Origin: a virus
Strand: one strand, 5' to 3'
DNA: 41,903 bases
Virus record (IMG/VR): IMGVR_UViG_3300002835_000393
Coordinates: 1-41,903 of that record
The notes below the pieces were generated by a model, which did not search any database, was not told the DNA's origin, and saw nothing but the letters and a program-made list of their open reading frames with translations. Made by a program: the position numbers and the translations under genes. Positions 8,759 through 17,566 of the stretch are shown here, piece after piece. Each line of letters begins with the position of its first letter. Position 1 is the stretch's first letter.

Positions 8759-9467
8759 TTACTTCGTTATCCCACTTTGGATCGTACATGTCTGGAGTAT
8801 GAAACTTTTTGCTATAGTCAAGCATTGTGACAATAGAATATTTTATTCCATTTGTAACTGGTTTAGCCTGATGAGCGTACATAAAGTTAGATGGGAAAAC
8901 ATATAGGTCTCCAGCTTTTGGCTTAATGTTTAAATCCTGAAGTCTAAAATAAAGCTCTCCGTTATCATAATCATCGTTAATATATGCTACAAGGGAGACC
9001 ACGCAATTGTATGAGTACCCGTGATCCTGATGCTCCATAAAATGTTGATTTTCTCCATACTTGATAAAATTAAATGCTTCCCAATACTTTAGTTCCATCA
9101 AGTTATGTTCTTTGCAGTAATCAACAACTGCTGGATACTGTGCATCATAAACGTCTTGCCATAGTGCTTGTAACCTTAAAGACTCTTCACTTGTATCTTT
9201 GCTAATATCTGTTTTTTTAAATTTAAAATCTACACAATCTCTATAGTTTGGTATTAGTTGCTGGTATCCAACATATGCTGGCATCCAGTGATATCTTTTG
9301 CCTTCAGGAGACAATGATCCATATTCAGCTACTGATCCTAGGTTGCTCTCAAGTCTATTGATTACATCAAGATCTTTTTTAATTACATCTCTGTAAACAA
9401 TAATACCAGGCGCTAAGACCTCTTTGCTACTCCATGTTGGAGCTGTGCTTTTAGATTCTGTTGTCAT
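8739..9467 (-). CDS. 2OG-Fe(II) oxygenase, prolyl-4-hydroxylase-like (P4H 2)
   Basis: A 242-residue oxygenase counted from the ATG at 9467, which overlaps the upstream TGA by four bases and has AGAGGGA upstream; an earlier in-frame start at 9488 is less likely. Motifs are His146-Gln-Asp148 (EHQDHG), YINDDYDNGELYF, KPKAGDLYVFPSNFMYAH with the distal His199, and Lys209 as the 2OG ligand. It is closely similar to P4H 1 (10221-10925), especially EAFNFIKY and PSNFMYAH, so the two arose by duplication. Confidence 0.87.
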   Translation of the reverse strand: MTTESKSTAPTWSSKEVLAPGIIVYRDVIKKDLDVINRLESNLGSVAEYGSLSPEGKRYHWMPAYVGYQQLIPNYRDCVDFKFKKTDISKDTSEESLRLQALWQDVYDAQYPAVVDYCKEHNLMELKYWEAFNFIKYGENQHFMEHQDHGYSYNCVVSLVAYINDDYDNGELYFRLQDLNIKPKAGDLYVFPSNFMYAHQAKPVTNGIKYSIVTMLDYSKKFHTPDMYDPKWDNEVNENNSL

Positions 9468-10243
9468 TTGTAATCCCTCTTTATCCAAACTTTTGATTTA
9501 TAAACTCCACCATCAGGCTGACGGTAAAATTTTGCATTTTCAATTAATCTTTCTTGCATCTCTTTTATACTTAAGTATTCAACATTATGTTCCCAGTCTT
9601 CTCTTTTAAAGGGAAGAACTTGAAGGAAAGGAGTTCCTTTTGGAACTGTGCCCTCCCAATCTTTTGCAATAAAAAATGGGAATGTTCCCAAAAGGTGAAC
9701 CTTGTCATTATCAACAACACCACTGGTGTTTAAAAATGGAAGATCAAATCTGTTCATCGGTGTCATAAACAATGCGCTGTATCCTTCTGGAACCTGAATT
9801 CCCCATTCTGGATACCAGGCAAAATGCTCCTCATAGTATCCAATTGGAGATGGAAACTGATCCATTGGAGTCCTTGCTGTAACAAATCCAGTATGCTTTT
9901 TGTCTTTTATATCAACTGTAATCTTTCCATTTTTATCTTTTTTAAATTCTAAATCACATGGTGTGCTCAATACATATCCTGTCATAAAAGCATCTAGTAT
10001 AGCTGGACAAGCTTTCCATGTTGGAATTTTACCATAATCATTTGTTGTTCCTTCTCTTGGAACTGGACAAATCTCTTTTGTTGCCTTATAATATTCTCCA
10101 TTTGGCATTTTTGCAAATCTATCTGCTTCCTTATACCAGTCTGGAATTGAATTTTGTGTTGGTTTTGGTAAAGATGGACTGAACCTATTTAGCCATGGCC
10201 TAAAAGATTGAAATAGTATTTTAATACTTTTGGCCTTCCTCAT
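9464..10243 (-). CDS. DUF6065-like beta-sandwich protein
   Basis: About 259 residues. It shares with 26219-26887 the order PDWYK, CPA(I/F)xDAF, W(Y/H)PxW, PxGYSALFMTPMNRFDLPF, SGVV and PxGTPFLQVLPFKREDWE. The repeated strand pattern points to an all-beta fold. The function is unknown; similar proteins accompany 2OG oxygenases in other environmental phages. The ATG at 10243 lies inside the end of the upstream oxygenase gene; another ATG at 10261 is possible, and neither has a strong ribosome-binding site. Confidence 0.65.
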   Translation of the reverse strand: MRKAKSIKILFQSFRPWLNRFSPSLPKPTQNSIPDWYKEADRFAKMPNGEYYKATKEICPVPREGTTNDYGKIPTWKACPAILDAFMTGYVLSTPCDLEFKKDKNGKITVDIKDKKHTGFVTARTPMDQFPSPIGYYEEHFAWYPEWGIQVPEGYSALFMTPMNRFDLPFLNTSGVVDNDKVHLLGTFPFFIAKDWEGTVPKGTPFLQVLPFKREDWEHNVEYLSIKEMQERLIENAKFYRQPDGGVYKSKVWIKRDYK

Positions 10244-10925
10244 CTTTGTGATAAAGATCATTATAATCCATCATAACCACAACAGAATACTTTTGCCCAG
10301 ATGTAATATCTAATGATGCATGTTCATAAACAAAGTTCGATGGGAATAGGATTATGTCTCCAGCTTTTGGCTTTAGCTTAAAGTTATGTCTTGGGAACTC
10401 AATCTCGCCGCCCTCATAATCGTCGTTAAGATAAACAACTGCAGATACAGTGCATGTGTAGTATGGGCCGTGATCGGCGTGGATCTTAAAAAACTCTCCT
10501 GGCAAATATTTAACAAAGTTGAATGCTTCTTTGTAGTTAATATTAAAATTCCAAATAGATTCGTAATGCCTTAACGACTTGTTTAGTCCAACATCAACTA
10601 AATCATAACATTCTTTTAAGGCTTCGCTTTCGCCTATATATTTTCCAACATGATCTCTTTTAAATTTTAAGTCATAGCAGTTTCTAGCATGAGAAGTTCT
10701 TTTTTCTCCGTTAACTGTTGCACCATGCCAAGCAATGCCTCTTTTGCCCAGGGATATTTCTTTTTCTAAAAGGTCAATTATTTTTTTGCAGTCTTCTTGG
10801 CTTATAGCGTTTCGATATAGATTAATTCCATAATCAATATTCTGTACTTCAATATTTTCATTAATAACTATTGAATCAAGTCTTGAATTTGTTTTTTCAA
10901 TTCTTGGCAGGTCGTACCATTCCAT
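10221..10925 (-). CDS. 2OG-Fe(II) oxygenase, prolyl-4-hydroxylase-like (P4H 1)
   Basis: A 234-residue oxygenase with His149-Ala-Asp151 (KIHADHG), YLNDDYEGGEIEFP, KPKAGDIILFPSNFVYEH, distal His202 and Lys212. Lys is the 2OG ligand of collagen-type prolyl hydroxylases. It is the first gene of the oxygenase block and lies directly downstream of the gene for the Pro/Phe-repeat protein, only 79 bases away on the same strand. That makes the repeat protein an obvious candidate substrate (inference). Confidence 0.87.
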   Translation of the reverse strand: MEWYDLPRIEKTNSRLDSIVINENIEVQNIDYGINLYRNAISQEDCKKIIDLLEKEISLGKRGIAWHGATVNGEKRTSHARNCYDLKFKRDHVGKYIGESEALKECYDLVDVGLNKSLRHYESIWNFNINYKEAFNFVKYLPGEFFKIHADHGPYYTCTVSAVVYLNDDYEGGEIEFPRHNFKLKPKAGDIILFPSNFVYEHASLDITSGQKYSVVVMMDYNDLYHKDEEGQKY

Positions 10926-10955
10926 TTTTTCTCTTTTCGACTATGCAATCTTATC

Positions 10956-10980
10956 ATACTTTTCTAGAAAAGAAAAGTAT
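10956..10980 (-). terminator. Hairpin between Pro/Phe protein and oxygenase block
   Basis: A 10-bp perfect stem ATACTTTTCT / AGAAAAGTAT with a 5-base loop, in the only sizeable gap between the tail genes and the oxygenase block. It could end tail transcripts or attenuate reading into the block. No clear U-run follows on the minus strand. Confidence 0.4.
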
Positions 10981-11004
10981 TTATAATCATTAATTTATAA
11001 CTGA

Positions 11005-11931
11005 TTAGTAAGGTCCCCAGCCACCGAATGATGGGAAGGATGGTCCAAATGATGGTCCGAATCCTGGGAAGAACGGTCCGAATCCTGGGAAGTATGGTCC
11101 GAATCCTGGGAAGAACGGTGCTTTAAATCCTGGGAAGTATGGTCCAAATCCTGGGAAGAACGGTGGGAAGAATGGTGGGAAGAACGGGAAGAACGGTGGG
11201 AAGAACGGGAAGAACGGTGGGAAGAACGGTGGGAAGAACGGTGGGAAGAATGGTGGGAAGAACGGGAAGAACGGTGGGAAGAACGGGAAGAACGGTGGGA
11301 AGAATGGTGGGAAGAATGGGAAGAACGGTGGTAGAGTCATAACGCTTCCAGTGCTATTTGAAGCCAAAGACGGACCGTTGTCGTTTCTTGCTATAACAGA
11401 GTATGTCTGTGAAGTATTTGCTGTATCAGCTATTACTGCTGATGTTGCACTTCCAGCTAAGTTTCCAGAAGCTGATCCATCGGATCCAGTAACATTGTGC
11501 CGTGTTAACGGCTTGCCTCCGTTTGCTCCTAGTTGCCAGTTAATTGTATTTTGATTTACACCAGCTGTTGCTGAAGCAGATTGAGGTTGCTGTGGGACTG
11601 TTGTGACTGTAACTGGGCCTTTAGCATCTGAAACAAGGGAAGTTCCTGCAGCGTTTGAGGCTGTCATTGTAAATGTTGGAGTTGCACCAGATGCAAATCC
11701 TGTTATAACAATTGGAGAGGACGATCCTGTTCCTGTTTGTCCAGTACTTGCTGTTATATTATAAGATGTTGCTGGAGGGGAGCCTGCTGGCAAAGAAAAT
11801 GCTACTGTTACGGCACCATTATTATAAGGCCTATCTGTTCCAACGTCTGTGACGCTGTCAATTATTGGCTTATTTGGCTCCAAGAAATTATCTTGTGCTG
11901 ATGACCTCGTACCTATTCTTTTATTTGCCAT
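11005..11931 (-). CDS. Fibronectin III-like virion protein with Pro/Phe-only repeat
   Basis: 308 residues. Residues about 20-200 form two fibronectin type III-like domains (PIIDSVTDVGTDRPYNNGAVTVAFS; TSYNITASTGQTG; QTYSVIARNDNGPS). Residues 201-260 consist only of Pro and Phe in units PFFP and PFFPFFP. Residues 261-308 are FGPYFPGF-type repeats ending GGWGPY. It ends the tail-fibre gene run, so it is probably a minor tail or decoration protein. The C-terminus is extremely hydrophobic and Pro-rich and lies beside six prolyl-hydroxylase-like genes, so hydroxylation is a natural guess. The start ATG is clear: 26 bases after the fibre gene in transcription order. Confidence 0.75.
   Translation of the reverse strand: MANKRIGTRSSAQDNFLEPNKPIIDSVTDVGTDRPYNNGAVTVAFSLPAGSPPATSYNITASTGQTGTGSSSPIVITGFASGATPTFTMTASNAAGTSLVSDAKGPVTVTTVPQQPQSASATAGVNQNTINWQLGANGGKPLTRHNVTGSDGSASGNLAGSATSAVIADTANTSQTYSVIARNDNGPSLASNSTGSVMTLPPFFPFFPPFFPPFFPFFPPFFPFFPPFFPPFFPPFFPPFFPFFPPFFPFFPPFFPPFFPGFGPYFPGFKAPFFPGFGPYFPGFGPFFPGFGPSFGPSFPSFGGWGPY
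11008..11331 (-). repeat. Tandem 9/12-bp repeat coding for Pro/Phe and Gly/Phe/Pro units
   Basis: On the plus strand the units GGGAAGAAC and GGGAAGAACGGT follow one another from 11152 to 11331 (the Pro/Phe-only part). Related TGGGAAGAACGGTCCGAATCC-like units run on to 11008. Such repeats expand and contract easily, so the length probably differs between related phages. Confidence 0.9.
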
Positions 11932-11957
11932 TTATTAACCCCTATCCATTATATTTA

Positions 11958-14900
11958 TTATGCTGTTAAGTCTCCAGCTAGCAACCAAGTATTTGTTGCT
12001 ACCTTGGTAAGTGTTGCTGATGAGTGTGTTGTTCTTAGCTTTAATCCTGGTGTGCGTAAAATTGTAACTGTACCATCTGCTGCTACAAAGTTAGCTCCAG
12101 TTCCAGATGCTTGGTAAAAGCTTATTGAAGTTCCAACTGGGTATGCTGTTGTTGCATTTGTTGGAACTGTAATTGCCCGTGTTCCTGCTACTGGAATTAA
12201 CTGATCTCTTAGAGCAAGTCCACCTGTTGAAAGGTTATAATCTGCTGAAATTTCAGTTCCAATTACTGTTAGAGAAGGAACTCCTTGTTTTGTCTGTGCT
12301 CCATCTGTAAATGCTACTCCTGCTGCTGCAACTGTTACTGTACCAGTAAATGTTGGGCTAGCTATTGGAGCATAAGTTGATGCAGCTGTAGCAGAAGCTA
12401 GCTTCAAATCAAGTGCTGTTTGCTGTGCTGTTGAGACTGGCTTGCTTGCATCTGATGTATTATCAACATTTGCAAGGCCTACCATAGACTTTGTAATTCC
12501 GTTTACTGTACCAGTAAATGTTGGTGAGTCAGTTGGGGCTATTACATAATAATCTGATCCGTTAGTTGTAAACTCCCACTTATCGGTGGCTTCGTTCCAA
12601 CGCACCTGCACTGCATTAGAGTCTCCACGAATTACTCTGATTCCTGCATTTTCTGTAGGAGTACCAGTAGTATAATTGCTGTTTAGATCAATAATGTTAT
12701 CAGCTAAGCTAATTGTTTCGCTGTTAACAGTTGTTGTTGTTCCGCTTACTGTCAAGTTTCCGCCTACAACAAGGTTTCCATTTACTTCTGCATTATCATT
12801 TAAGTAAACTTTTCCTGTGCCATTTCCTGACAAAGAAAGGTCTGTGTTTGTACTTCTGCTTGTTAGAGTGTCAGACTTAAGTCCGTTGCTAAATCCAATT
12901 CCATTGCCGTCTGAGCTTGAGAAATTTGCTCCCGCTTCAACAACAACTGGGCCCTTGATATTGATAGAGCCAGCTCCTGTTGGATCAAACTCTATGTTAC
13001 CGCTGCCGCTTGTTCTTAGTCCTAGATTTTCATTAATGTCAGCAGAAACAACAATTGCTCCAGATTCATCCTGAAGAACCTTTTGTCCGTTAACATATAG
13101 AGATCCTGGACCTACGTAGATATCTTTCCACATGTTTGTAGGAGAACCTAAGTCAAATGTATTATCTGTTGTAGGAACTATACTTCCACCTGCTGTTACT
13201 GCTGGAAGAACTACTGTGCCAGTAAATGTTGGTGAAGCTTTTGGAGCCTTTAAATCAAGCTCTGTCTGAGTAGCAGTTGAAACTGGCTTATTTGCATCTG
13301 ATGTGTTGTCAACATTTGCAAGGCCTACTGAAGACTTTGTAAGTGCTGCTACTGCAGTTGACACCTTTGTGTCTGCTGCTGTTCCAGCTTCTGAAATTGC
13401 TTCCGATTTAGCTGTTGCAACATTTGTTGTAGTTGCTAGCAGTGAAGTGTCTGCAATACCGTGAATATTTGTTGTATCTGCTTCGTGATTTGAAAGTGCT
13501 GTTGCTGCTGCGCCAATCTGTGTTTGTACAGAAGATGTAATTCCATCAAGGTATCCTAACTCTGTTGAAGTAAGGTTTCCGATTGATGTTGTGCTTGGCA
13601 ATGTTACTGTTCCTGTGAATGTAGGAGATTCAGATGGTGCCTTAGCATCGATCTGAGTCTGTACGTTTGCTGTAACTCCGTTTAGAAGATCTAGCTCTTG
13701 GGAAGAAATATTTCCGATAGTTGTAGTTGAAGGAAGAACTACTGTTCCTGTGAATGTAGGAGAAGCAGATGGCGCCTTAGCATCGATCTGAGTCTGTACG
13801 TTTGCTGTAACTCCGTTTAGAAGCTCTAGCTCTTCGGATGATAGGTTTCCAATACTTGTAGTTGAAGGAAGAACTACTGTTCCTGTGAATGTAGGAGAAG
13901 CAGATGGCGCCTTAGCATCGATCTGAGTCTGTACGTTTGATGTAACTCCGTTTATCATTTGCATTTCATCTGCAGAAACATTTCCAATACTTGTAGTTAT
14001 TGGAAGAGAGAATGTTCCAGAAAATGCTGGTGCATCGATTACTGGACTATTAATTGTTTTGTTAGTTAGAGTTTGTGTTTCAGTTGTTCCAACAACTACT
14101 CCTGGAAGAGACTTTCCTAAAACTGTGCTTATTGTTAAGACATCAATGTTGTTTATCTTAATTGATTTGTCTCCAGGAATATTAATATTTTCTGATGACT
14201 CCCAAGCATCTTTAGCAACGCTGTATGTAATTGATTTATCTGTTGTTCCTTTTAGAACTATACCGCCGCCGTTAGCTCCAGCATCTGTTGGAGATGATGT
14301 TTGTCCAAGAACTATGTCTTTATCTTGAACTGTAAGTGTTGTTGAGTTAATTGTAGATGTTGTTCCATTTACGGTCAAGTTTCCAGAAATTGTAAGGTTG
14401 TTTGCTGTTGCAGTTCCAGTAAGAGCTGGTGACTCTAGTGGTGCTTTCAAGCCAAGTGCTGCAAGTGCTGCAAGAGAGACTGGCTTATTTTCATCTGAAG
14501 TATTATCAACATTTGCAAGACCTACATCTGACTTAACTAGGCCAGAAGGAGATGTAATTGTTTTATTTGTAAGTGTTTGAGTTCCATTGGTTGTTACAAG
14601 AAGGCTTGTATCTGCGATACCGTGAACAGATGTTGTATCTGCTTCGTGAGCTGCTACTGCAGCTGAAATTGCGGCTGTTGCAGAAATTTCTCTCCAGTTT
14701 CCATTAGTGCTTGCTGGTGAAGAAGATAGTACATATGTTGTTCCGTTGTCTGCCTGAATGGCAATATCTCCAGCTTCTGCTGTAAGGGCAAGTCTTGCTG
14801 CTTGATTAGCAACTGCACTAACTGTTACCTTTGCTAGGGGAGGTAGCTGAGATGCTGGGATAAATCCAGAAGAGTCAAGAGATGCGACTCCGTTTGCAGC

Positions 14901-15101
14901 TCCCTTTGTGGTTAGTAGAATATAATCGTCTACAGTTCCTGAAAGGGCATATTCAAGGCTGTTCCATGGAGTATTACCGTCACCAAATTTAAAGGTGTTA
15001 GTATCTGTTTCAATACCAATTTCTCCAGCTGCCAATGTTGGGTTTGCATCAAACCAATCGTCTGCTAAGCCTCTTCTTAATTGTAATCTTACTGTTGCCA
15101 T
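11958..15101 (-). CDS. Large tail fibre protein
   Basis: A 1047-residue fibre. Residues about 1-55 (LQLRRGLADDWFDANPTLAAGEIGIETDT ... FKFGDG, quoted in parts) match the N-terminal module found at the base of many receptor-binding fibres. The body is repetitive: GLANVDNTSDxNKPVS occurs three times, TQTLTNKTI twice, and a 45-residue unit with IGNLSSEELELLNGV about four times. Two GNLTVNGTT-type segments also occur. The C-terminus (about 960-1047) is a distinct beta-rich tip. It probably forms a trimer that contacts the host surface. Confidence 0.8.
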   Translation of the reverse strand: MATVRLQLRRGLADDWFDANPTLAAGEIGIETDTNTFKFGDGNTPWNSLEYALSGTVDDYILLTTKGAANGVASLDSSGFIPASQLPPLAKVTVSAVANQAARLALTAEAGDIAIQADNGTTYVLSSSPASTNGNWREISATAAISAAVAAHEADTTSVHGIADTSLLVTTNGTQTLTNKTITSPSGLVKSDVGLANVDNTSDENKPVSLAALAALGLKAPLESPALTGTATANNLTISGNLTVNGTTSTINSTTLTVQDKDIVLGQTSSPTDAGANGGGIVLKGTTDKSITYSVAKDAWESSENINIPGDKSIKINNIDVLTISTVLGKSLPGVVVGTTETQTLTNKTINSPVIDAPAFSGTFSLPITTSIGNVSADEMQMINGVTSNVQTQIDAKAPSASPTFTGTVVLPSTTSIGNLSSEELELLNGVTANVQTQIDAKAPSASPTFTGTVVLPSTTTIGNISSQELDLLNGVTANVQTQIDAKAPSESPTFTGTVTLPSTTSIGNLTSTELGYLDGITSSVQTQIGAAATALSNHEADTTNIHGIADTSLLATTTNVATAKSEAISEAGTAADTKVSTAVAALTKSSVGLANVDNTSDANKPVSTATQTELDLKAPKASPTFTGTVVLPAVTAGGSIVPTTDNTFDLGSPTNMWKDIYVGPGSLYVNGQKVLQDESGAIVVSADINENLGLRTSGSGNIEFDPTGAGSINIKGPVVVEAGANFSSSDGNGIGFSNGLKSDTLTSRSTNTDLSLSGNGTGKVYLNDNAEVNGNLVVGGNLTVSGTTTTVNSETISLADNIIDLNSNYTTGTPTENAGIRVIRGDSNAVQVRWNEATDKWEFTTNGSDYYVIAPTDSPTFTGTVNGITKSMVGLANVDNTSDASKPVSTAQQTALDLKLASATAASTYAPIASPTFTGTVTVAAAGVAFTDGAQTKQGVPSLTVIGTEISADYNLSTGGLALRDQLIPVAGTRAITVPTNATTAYPVGTSISFYQASGTGANFVAADGTVTILRTPGLKLRTTHSSATLTKVATNTWLLAGDLTA
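13576..13980 (-). repeat. Three near-identical 135-bp units in fibre gene
   Basis: The block containing CGCCTTAGCATCGATCTG recurs at a constant 135-bp spacing (anchors near 13636, 13771 and 13906), equal to 45 codons. Units two and three are almost identical at DNA level, which suggests recent duplication or gene conversion. A more diverged unit flanks each side. Confidence 0.85.
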
Positions 15102-15154
15102 TTTAGTACCCCTTATATATTTTATTTATACTGCTTATTGTATCACTTAATGAT

Positions 15155-15520
15155 TTAAGATATGACACCTGAGTCAAAAACCATTGAAACATCTGAATCT
15201 GTAGAATATGGAGATCCACCATCTACAAACTTGCTAGTTGGGCCAGGATTTACTCCATTTGCTTGAAGTGTATATATTGGCTGGCCATTATAATCTATTG
15301 CTAATCCAATATCCATAAATCCAACCTGAGCTGCTGGATCTGGAATTTCTGAATTAAAAGCTATTGGAACCCATGCTCCATTTAGCTGAATTTGTAGCTT
15401 ATTTGTTGCTGTATCAAATCGAAGGGGTGTTGTTCCTAAAACGACGTTAGACCCAAATGTGGCAGTACCTGCTACATTGAGTCCATTTTTTACTTTAAAA
15501 TTCTTATTATCTGTTGCCAT
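15155..15520 (-). CDS. Small fibre/structural protein
   Basis: 121 residues. The N-terminus DNKNFKVKNGLNVAGTATFGS matches that of the 341-residue neighbour (VNKNFRIKNGLIVEGGTATVGG), so both share an attachment module. The rest is a short beta-rich domain ending VSMVFDSGVIS. It is probably a virion protein that docks at the same site as its neighbour. No enzymatic motif. Confidence 0.7.
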   Translation of the reverse strand: MATDNKNFKVKNGLNVAGTATFGSNVVLGTTPLRFDTATNKLQIQLNGAWVPIAFNSEIPDPAAQVGFMDIGLAIDYNGQPIYTLQANGVNPGPTSKFVDGGSPYSTDSDVSMVFDSGVIS

Positions 15521-15550
15521 TTAAGTTCACATATCCCCTAAGTGTTTTGG

Positions 15551-15575
15551 TGGGGGATTTTTAAGGAATCCCCCA
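15551..15575. terminator. Strong GC hairpin between two fibre genes
   Basis: An 8-bp stem TGGGGGAT / ATCCCCCA with a 9-base loop, extended by a GTTTT/AAAAC pairing across a bulge. It lies in the 69-bp gap between two minus-strand fibre genes and may reduce reading into the downstream gene or protect the RNA end. Confidence 0.45.
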
Positions 15576-15589
15576 AAACCTTTATTTAA

Positions 15590-16615
15590 TTATTTAATTA
15601 GTGTTCCAACAACGACAACTTCTGTGTTGGCATTTGCTGGTGTTACTCTAACTCTTACATCTGTTCCAGAATAATCTGCTGTTACTGCAGCCAATTCTGT
15701 TCCGTTTGAATATGTAATTCCATATTCAGAAACTGCTACGTTGTTTGCAGTATCAAGTGTTATTACTAGGTCTGAAACCTGTGTATGTACACCGTTCTTT
15801 ACCTTGACTACAAGCTTAGCGCTTCTGTAGTCTACTGCTGTCCATGCGATAGCTGTTGTTTCTGCTGCCACTGCAATATTTCCAGTTGTTGCTGCAACTT
15901 GCTTAGCAACATCATTGTAATTAATTGCTGTGAATGCTGTAGTTCCATTTTGCTGTGCTGTGTTAGCTGCTGCTGCAGTTGCTTCTGCTGCTGCTTGAGC
16001 TGCGTTAGCCTTACCTGTTGCGTCTGTTGCTGCTGCTGAGATAGCTGCTGCTTGAGCTGCGTTGGCCTTAGATGTTGCGTCTGCTGCTGCAGTTGCTTCT
16101 GCTGCTGCTTGAGCTGCGTTAGCCTTAGATGTTGCGTCTGATGCTGCTGTTGCTACTGAAGCTGCGTCTCCTGAAACTCTAAGTGCTGCTTCTGCTGCTA
16201 CCTTAGATGTAGCGTCTGATGCTGCTGCAGAGATTGCTGCTGCTTGAGCTCCTGCTGCTGATCCTGCTGCATCGTATGCTGCTGATGTTGCTGAAAGTGC
16301 ACGAGCATTTGTAAAGTAAAGGTTTGAACCTTCTGCAAGGTCGTCTGTGTCATGATTTGAAAGGCTTGAAACAGTACCTGTTACGTTACCAACAAATGTT
16401 GCGGTAATTGTTCCTGCAGCAAAGTTTCCATTGGCATCACGCTTTACAACCTTGTTAGCTTCGTTAGCTGAAGTCGCTGTACCACCAATAAGACTTACAA
16501 TGTAGTCTTGGTCTGCTTGGGCTTTTGTTAATACACCAAAACCGCCAACGGTAGCGGTGCCACCTTCAACGATAAGCCCATTTTTAATTCTAAAGTTTTT
16601 ATTTACTGTTGCCAT
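15590..16615 (-). CDS. Ala-rich coiled-coil fibre protein
   Basis: 341 residues. It has the shared attachment N-terminus (residues 4-25), a strand-rich segment with LSNHDTDDLAEGSNLYFTNAR (in two parts, about 83-105), then an Ala-rich helical shaft (about 110-225) built of repeats such as SKANAAQAAAEATAAA. A C-terminal beta domain (about 240-341) ends VVVVGTLIK. This is the layout of a rod-like trimeric tail fibre. The shaft DNA is a GCT/GCTG-rich imperfect repeat. Confidence 0.75.
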   Translation of the reverse strand: MATVNKNFRIKNGLIVEGGTATVGGFGVLTKAQADQDYIVSLIGGTATSANEANKVVKRDANGNFAAGTITATFVGNVTGTVSSLSNHDTDDLAEGSNLYFTNARALSATSAAYDAAGSAAGAQAAAISAAASDATSKVAAEAALRVSGDAASVATAASDATSKANAAQAAAEATAAADATSKANAAQAAAISAAATDATGKANAAQAAAEATAAAANTAQQNGTTAFTAINYNDVAKQVAATTGNIAVAAETTAIAWTAVDYRSAKLVVKVKNGVHTQVSDLVITLDTANNVAVSEYGITYSNGTELAAVTADYSGTDVRVRVTPANANTEVVVVGTLIK

Positions 16616-16641
16616 TTATATGACTCCCTTTTACTGCTTTT

Positions 16642-17193
16642 TTATGCTTTTAATGCTGTTCTAAAATATCTTACTTTTACTGATCCTGAAACAGGAGTTA
16701 CACACAGACTTATTATACCGTTATTTTCTTCAAAAGTAACGTTAGCAAGTGTTTGATCTGTATTTGAAACCATATCTGATTCTGAAATGTAAACATCAGT
16801 TCCATCATTCAACAAAAGTATATTTGATGTAGATGTTAGGTTTCCAGCAGATTTATGGATCTGCAATGAATACTTAGCTGTCTTGTATACTGTCTTTGAG
16901 AATGAATCTATAGCTGTTTTGTTTTCTATTCCGTCTATTGTTAGATCGTTGTTTCCATCTAGCCCCAAAAGTTCTGAAGCGTTTTCTGCATCAAGGGTAG
17001 CCAAGTTAGCTTCTAGCTGAGAAACCTTGTAGTCTATTGAGTTTACATCTGTAGATCCATTTACACCAAGCTTGTTTTCAATTGCTTCAATTGCATCATT
17101 TACAGTACCATGCAGTGCTGCATGGCCTTCCATTGATTCAGTTGCGGCAGGATTGGTAAGATTGTCTTTCGATGTAGGGTAATTAGTCGCCAA
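16642..17193 (-). CDS. Virion structural protein, hypothetical
   Basis: 183 residues from a TTG start. That start is chosen because GGAGG lies five bases upstream and the protein then begins LATNYPTSKDNLTNP, a common opening for phage tail-associated proteins. An ATG at 17205 lacks a ribosome-binding site. Residues about 35-75 form a short coiled coil (VSQLEANLATLDAENASELL) and the C-terminus is a beta domain. It overlaps the stop of the upstream gene by 11 bases. Confidence 0.7.
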   Translation of the reverse strand: MATNYPTSKDNLTNPAATESMEGHAALHGTVNDAIEAIENKLGVNGSTDVNSIDYKVSQLEANLATLDAENASELLGLDGNNDLTIDGIENKTAIDSFSKTVYKTAKYSLQIHKSAGNLTSTSNILLLNDGTDVYISESDMVSNTDQTLANVTFEENNGIISLCVTPVSGSVKVRYFRTALKA

Positions 17194-17557
17194 TTTGGCC
17201 TCCATCCAACAATGTTAATTGCGTATAGTTTGCGTTTGCATACGATGATGTTGGAGTACCACCGTCTAGACCAATTATAACAGGAATTGTTTCTTCAACG
17301 CCAGAGTTTTGATTTAAATTATCAAAGTACACAGTCTCGTTTAAGTTAACAGTGTGAACACTTCCATCATAAGCATGAGTATGCATATAAAATGGAGCGG
17401 GATCTTTAGAAGCTGGAGTCAAGTCAACCCAAATTGCACCGTTGTATATTTTAATGTTTTTACTAGTTACATTAAAGTACACATCTCCAGTTAAGCCCAC
17501 AAGTGGGTCTTCTGGAAGTGTAAGAAGATTGAGTAGAGACTTAAACTTTTTAGCCAT
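17183..17557 (-). CDS. Virion structural protein, hypothetical
   Basis: 124 residues. It opens with FKSLLNLLTLPEDPLVGLTGDVYFN, then KNIKIYNGAIWVDLTP, a pattern seen at the start of many phage fibre and head-fibre proteins. A His-rich segment, FYMHTHAYDGSVHTV, follows. It sits in the middle of the tail-fibre run, with its stop inside the next gene. Exact role unknown. Confidence 0.7.
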   Translation of the reverse strand: MAKKFKSLLNLLTLPEDPLVGLTGDVYFNVTSKNIKIYNGAIWVDLTPASKDPAPFYMHTHAYDGSVHTVNLNETVYFDNLNQNSGVEETIPVIIGLDGGTPTSSYANANYTQLTLLDGGQIGD

Positions 17558-17566
17558 TTAAGATCC

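Noticed and set aside
11139-11342. Plus-strand frame with GRTVGR repeats
   Set aside because: It is the antisense of the Pro/Phe repeat; it has no ribosome-binding site and exists only because the 9/12-bp units are open in all frames.
15785-16039. Plus-strand Cys-rich frame
   Set aside because: Antisense of the Ala-rich shaft (GCN repeats); composition artefact without a start signal.
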